Positions 29,029 through 37,371 of a stretch of 64,000 bases of DNA are shown in pieces. The translations under genes and the position numbers were made by a program. The DNA is from WHSW01 sp963846565 (GTDB taxonomy: Bacteria; Actinomycetota; Thermoleophilia; Solirubrobacterales; 70-9). A model generated the notes under the pieces. The model did not search any database. It was given only the letters and a program-made list of their open reading frames with translations, and had not been told where the DNA came from. Positions within the stretch are counted from its first letter, which is position 1. Each line of letters opens with the position of its first letter. Location: positions 1,811,608-1,875,607 of the forward strand of contig CAWJWL010000005.1 of assembly GCA_963846565.1 (NCBI GenBank), read 5' to 3'.

Positions 29029-29810
29029 GCCCACTTGCCCTCGGCGATCTCGCGCTCGGCCTGATCCTCCGGCATCGCGAGCGCCACATGAAGGGTCTGA
29101 GCGCTCACCTCGGGGGGTGCGCCGACCGATTCGAGCTCGCGATCGAGTTCGACGATCGTGTTGCGAAGGCGGCCGATCCCCTCGACCTCGACCTCGACCA
29201 CGTCCCCGGGTCCGACGGGGCGCGAGTTCGCCGGCGTGCCCGTGAGCAGGACGTCGCCGGGCTCGAGCGTGATCAGCCGCGAGACGTCGGCGACCTGGTA
29301 GGCGGCGCTGAAGATCAGGTCGGAGGCGGTGTCGCCCTCCTGCACCTGCTCGCCGTTGACGAACGTGCGGACGGTCAGCTCCGCCGGATCGACGTCGGCG
29401 GCATCGACGAGCACCGGGCCGAGCGGGCAGAAGCCGTCCTGGCCCTTGACGCGCAGCATCGAGCCACGATCGATGTGGCGGAAGTCGTGAACGCCGAAGT
29501 CGTTGGCGACCGTGTAGCCCTCGACGTAGTCGAGCGCCTCCTCTCGTGAGACGCCGTGACAGCGGCGGCCGATCACGATCGCGATCTCGCCCTCGTAGTT
29601 GAGGAAGCGGCAGCCGCGCGGGCGGGCCACCTCGGCTTCGTGCGCGGCGAGCGAGCTCGGCGGCTTGAGGAAGTACGACGGGTACTGCGGTGGCGCCGCC
29701 ATCGCGTACTCGTCGCAGCGTGAGCGGTAGCTCAGATGCGTGGCGACGATCTTCGACGGTGAGAGCTCGTCCACGGCTCGCCGTTCCGCTCGAGGCGCAC
29801 GCTGCCTCAC
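29025..29810 (-). CDS. fumarylacetoacetate hydrolase-family enzyme
   Basis: About 261 residues, FAH superfamily, which hydrolyses or isomerises products of aromatic ring cleavage (acylpyruvate or 2-hydroxyhepta-2,4-dienedioate type). The domain is clear: FLNYEGEIAIVIGRR, EEALDYVEGYTVANDF, GQDGFCPLGPV, SDLIFSAAYQVADVSRLITL and LEPGDVLLTGTPAN with the metal-binding acidic residues in the ExxxxD pattern. GTG start at 29810 overlapping the PuuD-like stop by GTGA, and its own stop overlaps the dioxygenase start by ATGA, which places hydrolase, FAH and dioxygenase in one operon. No frame break. Confidence 0.85.
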   Translation of the reverse strand: MRQRAPRAERRAVDELSPSKIVATHLSYRSRCDEYAMAAPPQYPSYFLKPPSSLAAHEAEVARPRGCRFLNYEGEIAIVIGRRCHGVSREEALDYVEGYTVANDFGVHDFRHIDRGSMLRVKGQDGFCPLGPVLVDAADVDPAELTVRTFVNGEQVQEGDTASDLIFSAAYQVADVSRLITLEPGDVLLTGTPANSRPVGPGDVVEVEVEGIGRLRNTIVELDRELESVGAPPEVSAQTLHVALAMPEDQAEREIAEGKWA

Positions 29811-30544
29811 GGCGCTGCCTCCGCGCGGTTCTTCGCCGCGGCCACCAGCGAGTCGTAGATCCGCTGGCCGCCGCCATCGAGGTCCTCCTCGGGGTGCCAG
29901 AGGACGGCGACGCAGTAGGCATCGCCACGGGTCTCGGCGGCCTCGATCAGGCCATCCGGGCTGTGGGCGGAGGCGGTGAGTGTGTCGGCCAGGGGAGCGA
30001 CGCCCTGATGATGATGGGACCGGACCGGCGCCGGGTTCGAGCCGACGATCTGCGCCAACCGAGTGCCCTCGGCGGGTTCGATCGCGTGCGTCGTGAACGT
30101 CCCCGGTTCGTCGCGGTGGATGCGCTCAGGATCTTCGAGATGCTGGTCGATTCCGCCGCCCAGCGCGATGTTCAGCAGGTGCATCCCACGGCAGACGCCG
30201 AGCAGCGGCACGTCCGACTCGACCGCCGCACTCGCCAGCGCGAGCTCGACCCGGTCGCGCAGCGGGTCGCCCGTCTCGTTCTCCGGGCTTGCCTTTGCCC
30301 CGTAGGAGCCCGGGTCGACGTCACGACCGCCCGTGAGGAGGAGCCCATCCGCCACCTCGAGAACGAGGTCGGGATCCTGGGCATACGCCTCGATCACCGG
30401 GAACAGCAGCGGCGCGCCGCCGGCGCGGTCGAGCGCCTGGACGTAGTGCGACCAGACGGCGCTCAAGCTGACGTCCTTCCATGCGCCGAAGCTCGCGTCG
30501 CGCGTGTCGGCGACCGTTGCGATGCGAGGTCGCTCGTGGGGCAC
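29807..30544 (-). CDS. class I GATase-fold gamma-glutamyl hydrolase (PuuD-like, peptidase C26)
   Basis: 245 residues. GVCRGMHLLN contains the nucleophile (Cys118), HHHQGV marks the region before the catalytic His and WHPEED gives His and Glu. Close in arrangement to PuuD, which removes the gamma-glutamyl group from gamma-glutamyl-GABA. Here it would free the glutamylated pathway intermediate. GTG start at 30544; the motif GGATACATTATTC ends 2 nt before it, so transcription may begin at the start codon (leaderless). First gene of the operon with FAH and dioxygenase genes and divergent from the GntR regulator. Confidence 0.8.
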   Translation of the reverse strand: MPHERPRIATVADTRDASFGAWKDVSLSAVWSHYVQALDRAGGAPLLFPVIEAYAQDPDLVLEVADGLLLTGGRDVDPGSYGAKASPENETGDPLRDRVELALASAAVESDVPLLGVCRGMHLLNIALGGGIDQHLEDPERIHRDEPGTFTTHAIEPAEGTRLAQIVGSNPAPVRSHHHQGVAPLADTLTASAHSPDGLIEAAETRGDAYCVAVLWHPEEDLDGGGQRIYDSLVAAAKNRAEAAP

Positions 30545-30546
30545 AT

Positions 30547-30559
30547 GAATAATGTATCC
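30547..30559 (-). promoter_or_regulatory. GGATACATTATTC promoter/operator motif
   Basis: The 13-mer ends 2 nt before the GTG start of the PuuD-like gene. TACATT fits a -10 box placed 6 nt before a leaderless start. On the GntR side, GTATCC at 30554-30559 has an inverted partner GGATAC at 30600-30605, so the intergenic region carries a broken inverted repeat. The same 13-mer occurs at 33613-33625. Confidence 0.6.
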
Positions 30560-30635
30560 GATTCGCTTTCCGCGGGAACGCGAGCAGAAACATTCGATTG
30601 GATACGAAATCCACGCATCGGTACCCTCGCTCCCG

Positions 30636-31298
30636 ATGAGCGCAGCGAAGCCGGGGGACGGTGGAGGGTTCCAGGTCCAAAGCGTCGCCGACCAGGTCTA
30701 CGAAGTCCTGCGCGAGCGGATCGCGAGCGGCGAGATCGAGCGCGGCTCACGCCTCCATCAGGAGGACCTGGCGACGGAGTTCGGCGTCTCCCGCACGCCG
30801 GTGCGCGAGGCGCTTCGCCGGCTCGCCGCCGAGGGGCTCGTCGACCTGTTCGCGAACCGGGGGGCGCGGGTGGCAACGGCGACCGACGAGCAGCTCCGGT
30901 CGAGCTACGAGACGCGACTCGTCGTCGAGCCGGGGGCGGCGCGGGTGGCCGCCGAGCGGAAGCTCGAGGCGCCGCTGGCGCTGATGAAGGCCGCGATCAC
31001 CGACGAGGAGCGCGCCGGGCGCTCGGCGGCCAAGCACTTCAAGGCCAACCGCGCCTTCCACCTCGGGATCGTCAAGGGGACCGGTAACCCGCAGTTGGTC
31101 CAGTTCATGGAGCACGTGTGGATCGGCCGCATCGGCGCCACGCTCTATGAGGCGCGCGTCGATCCGGCCGGTCTCGCCGCCGATCACGAGGCGCACCGCT
31201 CGATTGCGAAGGCGATCGAGAAGGGCCAGGCCGACCGTGCCGAGGAGCTCACCCGCGGCCATCTCGTGCGCGCGATGGAGCTCCTGTTCACCGAATGA
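30636..31298 (+). CDS. GntR-family (FCD) transcriptional regulator
   Basis: 220 residues. The N-terminal winged helix (VADQVYEVLRERIASGEIERG, EFGVSRTPVREALRRLAAEG) is followed by an FCD ligand-binding domain (LRSSYETRLVVEPGAARVAA, FHLGIVKGTGN, DHEAHRSIAKAIEKGQ), which often binds a metal and an organic acid. I chose ATG at 30636 over a longer frame. It is divergent from the PuuD-like operon and is the only regulator inside the cluster, so it is the natural candidate to bind the shared AT-rich motif (inference). Confidence 0.85.
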   Translation: MSAAKPGDGGGFQVQSVADQVYEVLRERIASGEIERGSRLHQEDLATEFGVSRTPVREALRRLAAEGLVDLFANRGARVATATDEQLRSSYETRLVVEPGAARVAAERKLEAPLALMKAAITDEERAGRSAAKHFKANRAFHLGIVKGTGNPQLVQFMEHVWIGRIGATLYEARVDPAGLAADHEAHRSIAKAIEKGQADRAEELTRGHLVRAMELLFTE

Positions 31299-31314
31299 CC
31301 GGCGCTGGATCGCC

Positions 31315-32808
31315 CTAGTCGGTCGTGCCCTCGGCGATCTGGAGGGTCTTGAGCTCGGAGTAGAAGTCGAGCGCGTAGTCGCCGCCCTCGCGCCCGATGC
31401 CGCTGATCCCCATGCCGCCGAAGGGCGCGGTCAGGTCGCGAACGAGGAAGGAGTTGACCCACGTGGTGCCCGCCCTGACGGCGCGCCCTACTCGCTGCGC
31501 TCGGGCGCCCGAGGTGGTGCAGACGATGCCGGAGAGCCCGTACTCGGTCGAGTTGGCGAGCGCGATCGCCTCCGCCTCCTCACTGAACTCCTGCCAGGTG
31601 AGTACCGGGCCGAAGACCTCCCGCTGGACGATCTCGGAGTCGTTCGAGGCCGGCTTGATCAGGGTCGGCTCGTACCAGAGGCCGGACGTCGTCGTCGGAC
31701 CCTCGACGTCGGCGCGGCGCCCGCCGAACACGATCTCGTCCCCGTTCTTTCGGGCGCGCTCGACGAAACCCTCGACGCGGGCCAGATGGTCGGGGTGGAT
31801 CAGCGGCGAGATCGTCGTCTGCGGTTCCCGAGGATCGCCGAGGACGTGGGTGTCCACGGCCGCCCGGAAACGCTCCATGAACCGATCCGCGGCCGAGGTC
31901 TCGATCAGCAGGCGGGTCCCGGCGAGGCACACCTGGCCGCTGTCGTCGTACATCTTGGCCGCGCGCCGCGCGGCATCGTCGACGTCGGCATCGGCGAAGA
32001 CGACCAGCGGCCCCTTGCCGCCCAGCTCACCCGTGAACGGCACCAGGTTGCCGGCTGCCGCGCGCCCAATCGCCCGCGCCGTCTCAGGCGACCCCGTGAA
32101 CGAGACCCGGGAGAGAGCCGGGTCCGAGGTGAGCGCCGCGCCGGCGCGCTCGCCGATCCCCTGGACGACGTTGAAGACGCCGGGCGGCAGGCCGGCCTCG
32201 GCGGTCAGGTCGGCCAGCAACGAGCAGGATAGGGGCGACCACTCGGCCGGCTTGAGGACGACCGTGCACCCGGCCGCGAGCGCCGGGGCCGTCTTCCAGG
32301 TCGAGAGCATGAACGGGGCGTTCCACGGCGTGATCACCACGGCCACGCCGGCCGGCATACGCATCACCGTGTTGGCGGTGCCGTTCGAGCTCCATACCCG
32401 TTCCTCGTAGCCGGCGGCCAGCTCGGCGTACGCGCGGAAGTTCCGGGCGCCGCGAGAGATCACGCGTGCGCGCAGCGACTCGAGCAGCATCGCCATGTCC
32501 TCGCACTCGACCGCGGCGAGCCGGTCGACGTTGGCGTCGATGAGATCGGCGAGGCGAGTCAGGTAAGGCAGGCGGCCCTCGGGGCCGAGCGCCGCCCACG
32601 CCTCGAAGGCGCCCCCGGCGGCGGTGATCGCCTGCTCCGCCTCGGCCGGCCCGCCCGAGGAGACGCGGGCGATGACTTCGCCGGTGATCGGGCTGAGGTC
32701 GTCGAAACGATCTGCCGAGGCGACGCGCTCGCCGCCGATGAAGTGGTCCGTCGAGACGTCGACGCCGGCGACGGAGGCGACGGAGTCGGACGTTGCGGCG
32801 GAGCTCAC
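31315..32808 (-). CDS. aldehyde dehydrogenase (NAD(P)-dependent)
   Basis: 497 residues, ALDH superfamily. Catalytic Glu261 in GELGGKGPL and Cys294 in SGQVCLAGTR, with ITPWNAPF and SFTGSPETAR. Similar in form to HpaE/DmpC-type enzymes that oxidise 2-hydroxymuconic semialdehydes after extradiol cleavage, or to PuuC-type enzymes that oxidise gamma-glutamyl aldehydes; either fits this cluster. GTG at 32808 overlaps the preceding stop by GTGA, joining it to the acetoacetate-decarboxylase-like gene in one operon. No frame break. Confidence 0.85.
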   Translation of the reverse strand: MSSAATSDSVASVAGVDVSTDHFIGGERVASADRFDDLSPITGEVIARVSSGGPAEAEQAITAAGGAFEAWAALGPEGRLPYLTRLADLIDANVDRLAAVECEDMAMLLESLRARVISRGARNFRAYAELAAGYEERVWSSNGTANTVMRMPAGVAVVITPWNAPFMLSTWKTAPALAAGCTVVLKPAEWSPLSCSLLADLTAEAGLPPGVFNVVQGIGERAGAALTSDPALSRVSFTGSPETARAIGRAAAGNLVPFTGELGGKGPLVVFADADVDDAARRAAKMYDDSGQVCLAGTRLLIETSAADRFMERFRAAVDTHVLGDPREPQTTISPLIHPDHLARVEGFVERARKNGDEIVFGGRRADVEGPTTTSGLWYEPTLIKPASNDSEIVQREVFGPVLTWQEFSEEAEAIALANSTEYGLSGIVCTTSGARAQRVGRAVRAGTTWVNSFLVRDLTAPFGGMGISGIGREGGDYALDFYSELKTLQIAEGTTD

Positions 32809-33608
32809 AGCTCCTCGAGGGTCTCGAGATCGTCGACCGAGTAGCCCACGGTGAAGCGAAAGCCCTTGCCGATGCGGACCGGGGCGAGCGCGGTGTGCTC
32901 CTCGTTCGGCGCCCCGAACAGCTCCAGGGCCGCCTCGCCCTCCCAGATCTCGGACGCCGTGCGGTCGAAGCCCTTGGATCGCACCAGCTCGTGCACGGCC
33001 GGCTCGTCGTGACGCCCGGAGGCGAGGCGAGGGAAGTGGCGGACGTTGACGATCGGCGGGTCGTTGTGGGTGGGGCCGGTGTCGCTCGGCGCATTCAGGG
33101 TCACGGTGGCCTCGGCGAGGCGGCGGTCATTGGCCGCGCAGGTCGCGCCATAACGCGAGCCCTCGCGGACGCCCGGATCCGCGGCCGTCTCGAGGCCGAA
33201 GCTGCGGGTGATCCAGACCGAGCCGAGCTTCTTCGGAAAGCCCTGTATCCAGCCGCGGGCGAGGGCGAAGTCGCGATCGACCCAGATGTACGGGCAGTAC
33301 GCGACCTCCTCGTCCCGATCGCCGTGGAGGGCGTTGACAGTGACGAAGAACTCCTTGTATTGGGAGCGCGCCGGGTCGATCAACTCCTCGCCCGCGGCGC
33401 TGCAGGATTGCCAGTCGATGAACATCGCCGCCGCGCGGCCACCGTCGGGATGCGGGCGCAGTGAAGCGGGGAGGACCGCCGCCGCCGCAGCCGGATCGGC
33501 CCAGTACTCGATCACGAGCATCGTTCCGACGTAGTGCCATGGGGGCGCCGGGACGAGGCTCGCGCGCCCCTCCGGGCTGCGGGGCGAGGAGTAGCCGGAA
33601 AGGTCCAT
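32805..33608 (-). CDS. acetoacetate decarboxylase-family protein
   Basis: About 267 residues. IQGFPKKLGS carries the paired Lys126-Lys127 that in acetoacetate decarboxylases holds the Schiff-base lysine, with EYWADP and YKEFFVTV before it. The family includes decarboxylases and also aldolase/dehydratase-like enzymes working on 2-oxo acids, so the reaction here is open. ATG at 33608 follows the motif GGATACATTATTC by 4 nt, with no SD sequence, suggesting leaderless translation. Co-operonic with the aldehyde dehydrogenase. Confidence 0.75.
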   Translation of the reverse strand: MDLSGYSSPRSPEGRASLVPAPPWHYVGTMLVIEYWADPAAAAAVLPASLRPHPDGGRAAAMFIDWQSCSAAGEELIDPARSQYKEFFVTVNALHGDRDEEVAYCPYIWVDRDFALARGWIQGFPKKLGSVWITRSFGLETAADPGVREGSRYGATCAANDRRLAEATVTLNAPSDTGPTHNDPPIVNVRHFPRLASGRHDEPAVHELVRSKGFDRTASEIWEGEAALELFGAPNEEHTALAPVRIGKGFRFTVGYSVDDLETLEEL

Positions 33609-33612
33609 GCCC

Positions 33613-33625
33613 GAATAATGTATCC
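33613..33625 (-). promoter_or_regulatory. GGATACATTATTC promoter/operator motif (second exact copy)
   Basis: Identical to the 13-mer before the PuuD-like gene, 4 nt upstream of the ATG of the acetoacetate-decarboxylase-like gene. TACATT is 8 nt before that ATG, consistent with a -10 box of a leaderless transcript and/or a GntR operator. Confidence 0.6.
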
Positions 33626-33677
33626 AGACGTTCCCGGCGGCGGCCACGCCGGGCGGTGGCGCCGGCTTGCGGGCGGC

Positions 33678-34976
33678 TCAGTCCTTGAGGTAGCTGTTGA
33701 CGACGACGCCGGTGCGGACGCGCTGCGGATGGTCGCCGACGGGGATGCTCGTGATCTCCCTGCGCTTCTTGTAGGAGATCACCGCGACACGGTCGGCGCC
33801 ACTGACGGAGACGTAGCAGTGCTTGCCGTTGGCGCTGTTGGTCGACCAGTACGGCTTCGGGCCGACGTCGATGATGTTGAAGTTCTCGGGCTTCTTGCGC
33901 ATCACGATCGCGGCGTAGTCGGACATCGTCCCGGCGACGCAGAAGCGCTTGCCCTTGGGATTCAGCGCGATCCCGTGGTGGGCCGAGTCGAGCAGGTACT
34001 CGGTCTCCGGCAGGTGCTTGATCGAGTCGGCGATCGGCAGCTCGACCACCCGCGTGACCTTCTCGGTCTTGAAGTCGTACTCGACGAACCCGTGGAAGAA
34101 GGAGACCTGGAAGTAGAGGAAGCGCTCGTTGGGCGAGAGCGTCATCGGCCGCACCGAGTCGCTCATGTTCGGATAGCCGGCCTCCGCGAGCTTCTCCTTC
34201 ATATGGATCCGATCGATGATCTCCATCGTGTCCGCGTCGACTGTCTGGAAGAAGGTCGCGCCCTTGGTCGTGTCGAGCTGGGCCTCGTCGGTGGGTGTGT
34301 AGACACGGCCGATCGCCGCGTGGTAGAGGACCTCGCCGTCGGCCGAGTAGTTGTTCTCGTGCGGCGAGTCGCCCGACTCGAACTCCTTGACGATCTCGCC
34401 GGTGGCGGTGTCGATCACCTGGCCGACGTTGCCGGTCGAGGCGGAGACCACCACTTCGGAGCCGTCCTCGGAGATCGCCATGTGATCGGCGCGCACGCCG
34501 GCGACCTTCGTCCGCCAGACGATCTGCTCGGTACTGAGGTCGATCCCCACGACGTCGGCGAAGCTCGGGCGAGAGACGTAGACGAAGCGGCCGTTGGGGT
34601 GCAGGAAGGCATCGTCGACGAACTGGTCGTGGCCCTCGCCGATCAGAGCCCGGACGCCGAGGAAGAAGCCGAGCGCGACCGGGTCGAGCAGCAACTCCGA
34701 CATGCGCTCGTCGTGGTCCGGGATCGCGCTGATCTGCTCGATCACCTCGAACGTCTTGGCGTCGGCGAAGCTGATCGTCCCGTCCCAGTTGTTCGAGATT
34801 GCGATCACCGAGCGCAGCTTCTTGCCCTTGGCGGCCTGCTTGTGCTCGGCGCCCTGCGCGCGGGCGGGGGAGGGGTCGTTGCTCGCGGAGAGCGCGAGCA
34901 GGGCCGCGATCGCCGCCGCGATCGCGAGACCGATGGCGAGCAACCGTCGCCTGGAGTTGTGTGCGCTTGCGGCCAT
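33678..34976 (-). CDS. exported YVTN/WD-type beta-propeller protein
   Basis: 432 residues. The N-terminus (RRRLLAIGLAIAAAIAALLAL) is a signal peptide or anchor ending near residue 40. The rest is repeated four-stranded units with phrases such as GTISFADAKTFEVIEQI, GRFVYVSRPSFADVVGIDLS, GEVVVSA and VAVISYKKRREITSIPVGDHP, giving a 7-bladed propeller like those in surface or quinoprotein-type proteins. No enzyme motif seen. It lies just beyond the catabolic cluster but with 53 bp to the motif-controlled gene, so it may be separate. Confidence 0.7.
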   Translation of the reverse strand: MAASAHNSRRRLLAIGLAIAAAIAALLALSASNDPSPARAQGAEHKQAAKGKKLRSVIAISNNWDGTISFADAKTFEVIEQISAIPDHDERMSELLLDPVALGFFLGVRALIGEGHDQFVDDAFLHPNGRFVYVSRPSFADVVGIDLSTEQIVWRTKVAGVRADHMAISEDGSEVVVSASTGNVGQVIDTATGEIVKEFESGDSPHENNYSADGEVLYHAAIGRVYTPTDEAQLDTTKGATFFQTVDADTMEIIDRIHMKEKLAEAGYPNMSDSVRPMTLSPNERFLYFQVSFFHGFVEYDFKTEKVTRVVELPIADSIKHLPETEYLLDSAHHGIALNPKGKRFCVAGTMSDYAAIVMRKKPENFNIIDVGPKPYWSTNSANGKHCYVSVSGADRVAVISYKKRREITSIPVGDHPQRVRTGVVVNSYLKD

Positions 34977-35053
34977 CGGCTACGTCGGAGGGCATTGTTT
35001 CACCATCTTCAGCCGGCGCGCGCCGTTTCGGGCTCGGGTAGCTTCGGCCGCCG

Positions 35054-35503
35054 ATGGCGAGACAGACGCTCCTGCCGGCCCTGCTCGCGACCGCCGCTGC
35101 GCTCGCGTTCTCCGGCTGCGGCTCCGACTCGTCCAGCGGCGATGAGGCCGAGGTGCAGGCGACGGTGGAGGAGTACCTCGACGCGCTCCGCGCCGGCGAT
35201 GCCGAAGCGGTCTGCGCGCTCCTGAGCGAATCCGAGCTCGCCGACCTCGAGGTCGCGGGCTCGTGCAGCGAGGTGCTCACGCAAGGCCTCGCGGTTGTCG
35301 CCGAGGAGGAGGTCGAGATCCCCGAGTACGTGATCGGCGACGTCGTCGTCGATGGGGAGGAGGCCGAGGTCAGGCTCGCGAGCGACGCGACGGACGAGAC
35401 GGTGCCGCTGGCGAAGGAGGACGGCGAGTGGAAGCTCACCGGCACGACCTCGCTCGATCAGTTCCACCCCGACGACCCGCTGCCGGGCGGACCGCCGGAC
35501 TAG
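35054..35503 (+). CDS. lipoprotein with NTF2-like (DUF4878-type) domain
   Basis: 149 residues. A lipobox (LAFSGC) with Cys at about 21 follows a short signal peptide, and a Ser/Gly/Asp linker follows. Residues about 34-140 fit the NTF2-like DUF4878 pattern (EEYLDALRAGDAEAVCALLS then EVLTQGLAVV and beta strands). Two more Cys lie in CALLSESELADLEVAGSC and may form a disulfide. Function unknown; divergent from the propeller gene. Confidence 0.7.
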   Translation: MARQTLLPALLATAAALAFSGCGSDSSSGDEAEVQATVEEYLDALRAGDAEAVCALLSESELADLEVAGSCSEVLTQGLAVVAEEEVEIPEYVIGDVVVDGEEAEVRLASDATDETVPLAKEDGEWKLTGTTSLDQFHPDDPLPGGPPD

Positions 35504-35602
35504 GCGCGTCAGCAACGCGAGTGCGCGATTGACGACGCATTGCGTCGTCAACTGCGATCTCGTGGAAGGCGCGGGCGCTCCCGCTAGATTTCGAGGCACC
35601 AC

Positions 35603-35686
35603 GCGGCTGTGGTGGAATTGGTAGACACGCGGTGTTCAGGTCGCCGTGTCCGAAAGGACGTGGAGGTTCGAGTCCTCTCAGCCGCA
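35603..35686 (+). tRNA. tRNA-Leu(CAG)
   Basis: 84-nt class-II tRNA: acceptor GCGGCTG/CAGCCGC with discriminator A, anticodon stem CGGTG/CGCCG around loop TTCAGGT (anticodon CAG), a long variable arm (TGTCCGAAAGGACGT) and T-arm GGAGG-TTCGAGT-CCTCT. No encoded CCA. Confidence 0.95.
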
Positions 35687-35697
35687 CTCGCCGAGCG

Positions 35698-37338
35698 CTA
35701 ACCAGAGGGCGCCGACGCTCTCCCCAGCCCCAGCTCCTCGACCGCGCGGTCGCGGAGCTTGTGCTTTTGGATCTTCCCGGTGACCGTCATCGGGAACTCG
35801 TCGCAGGCGACCACGTGGCGGGGGATCTTGAAGTGGGCGATCTTCCCCGTGCAGAACTCGCGTATTTCGTCGGAATCGATCGTCGCGCCCTCACGCGCGA
35901 TCACCCAGGCGACGATCTCCTCGCCCAAGCGTTCGTCGGGGACGCCGACGACCTGGACGTCGGCGATCGCCGGATGGCCGTACAGGAACTCCTCGATCTC
36001 TCGCGGGTAGACGTTCTCGCCGCCGCGGATGATCATGTCCTTGATCCGGCCGACGATCCGGACGTAGCCGTCGTCGTCCATCGTCGCCAGGTCGCCGGTG
36101 TGCATCCAGCCGGCCGCGTCGATCGCCTCGGCGGTCCGCTCGGGCTCGTTCCAGTACCCGCTCATGACCAGGTACCCGCGGGTGCAGAACTCCCCCGACT
36201 CGCCTCGGGGCACGGTGTGCCCGCTCGCCGGATCGACGATCTTGATCTCGGTGTGCGCCATCGCCTGTCCCACGGTGCCGCAGCGGTGCTCGACGGTGTC
36301 GTCGCGGCGCACCATGGTCGACGCGGGCGAGGTCTCGGTCATCCCGAAGGCGATCGTGATCTCGTCGACGCCCATCTCGGAGCCGACCCGCTGCATCACC
36401 TCGATCGGGCACGGCGAGCCGGCCATGATCCCCGTTCGCAGGCTGGACAGATCGAACTCGCCGAAGCGCGGATGATCGAGCTCTGCGATGAACATCGTGG
36501 GCACGCCGTAGAGGCTCGTGCAGCGCTCGCCGGCGACGGCTTCGAGCGTCGCCAGCGGGTCGAATGCCTCTCCGGGATAGACCATGCAGGCGCCGCGAAG
36601 GCTGCAGGCCAGGTTGCCGAGGACCATGCCGAAGCAGTGGTAGAGCGGCACCGGGATGCAGACGCGGTCCGCCTCCGTGTAGCCGAGCACCTCGCTCTGG
36701 AGCAAGGCGTTGTTGAGGATGTTGTGGTGGGTGAGCGTCGCGCCCTTGGGGCTTCCGGTCGTCCCGCTCGTGTACTGGATGTTGATCGCGTCGTCGAAGC
36801 TGAGCGTCTCGCCACGCGCGCGAAGCTCGTCGACCCCGGGCCCGCCTTCACCGGCCGCGAGCCGGTCCCAATCCGGCGAGCCGAGCAGGATCACGTGCTC
36901 GAGCGCGGGCAACGAGCCGCGGACCCCGGCCACCATCGCCCCGTAATCCGCGCCCTTGAACTCAGGCGCCGCGATCACCACCCGGCAGCCCGATTGCGCC
37001 AGCGCGTACTCGAGCTCGGACGTCCGGTAGGCCGGGTTGATGTTGACGAGGATCGCGCCGATCTTCGCGGTCGCGTACTGGACCAGGGTCCACTCGTATC
37101 GGTTCGGGCTCCAGACGCCGACCCGATCGCCCTTCGCCAGCCCGAGTCCGAGCAGCCCGCGGGCCAGGTCATCGACCGCGTGGTCGAGTTCGGCCCAGGT
37201 GAAGCGCACGTCCTGGTGGCGCGAGACGAGCGCCTCCGAGTCCGCGACGCGGGCCGCCGTGCGTTCGAGGTTGGCGCCGATCGTCTCGCCCAAGAGCGGC
37301 GCCGAGCCGAGTCCGTGCTCGTATGAGGTAGCCCCCAC
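35698..37338 (-). CDS. AMP-dependent acyl-CoA synthetase/ligase
   Basis: 546 residues. The P-loop IQYTSGTTGSPKGA, the A5 segment IAFGMTETSPA, GWMHTGDLA and the C-terminal hinge GRIKDMIIRGGENVYP and catalytic Lys in TVTGKIQKHKL are all present, so a functional ANL-family ligase that activates a carboxylic acid with ATP and CoA. The best family match is the fatty/short-chain acyl-CoA synthetase type (FadD). It ends next to the tRNA-Leu gene in antisense orientation. The 33-bp gap to the divergent sulfatase may hold the promoters of both. Confidence 0.88.
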   Translation of the reverse strand: MGATSYEHGLGSAPLLGETIGANLERTAARVADSEALVSRHQDVRFTWAELDHAVDDLARGLLGLGLAKGDRVGVWSPNRYEWTLVQYATAKIGAILVNINPAYRTSELEYALAQSGCRVVIAAPEFKGADYGAMVAGVRGSLPALEHVILLGSPDWDRLAAGEGGPGVDELRARGETLSFDDAINIQYTSGTTGSPKGATLTHHNILNNALLQSEVLGYTEADRVCIPVPLYHCFGMVLGNLACSLRGACMVYPGEAFDPLATLEAVAGERCTSLYGVPTMFIAELDHPRFGEFDLSSLRTGIMAGSPCPIEVMQRVGSEMGVDEITIAFGMTETSPASTMVRRDDTVEHRCGTVGQAMAHTEIKIVDPASGHTVPRGESGEFCTRGYLVMSGYWNEPERTAEAIDAAGWMHTGDLATMDDDGYVRIVGRIKDMIIRGGENVYPREIEEFLYGHPAIADVQVVGVPDERLGEEIVAWVIAREGATIDSDEIREFCTGKIAHFKIPRHVVACDEFPMTVTGKIQKHKLRDRAVEELGLGRASAPSG

Positions 37339-37371
37339 GAGCCGATCTTATCCGCGCTCCTCGGCACGCCG

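Noticed and set aside
33127..35445. 772-codon minus-strand frame across two genes
   Set aside because: Frame composition is shadow-like, while the propeller and decarboxylase-like genes read clearly in other frames.
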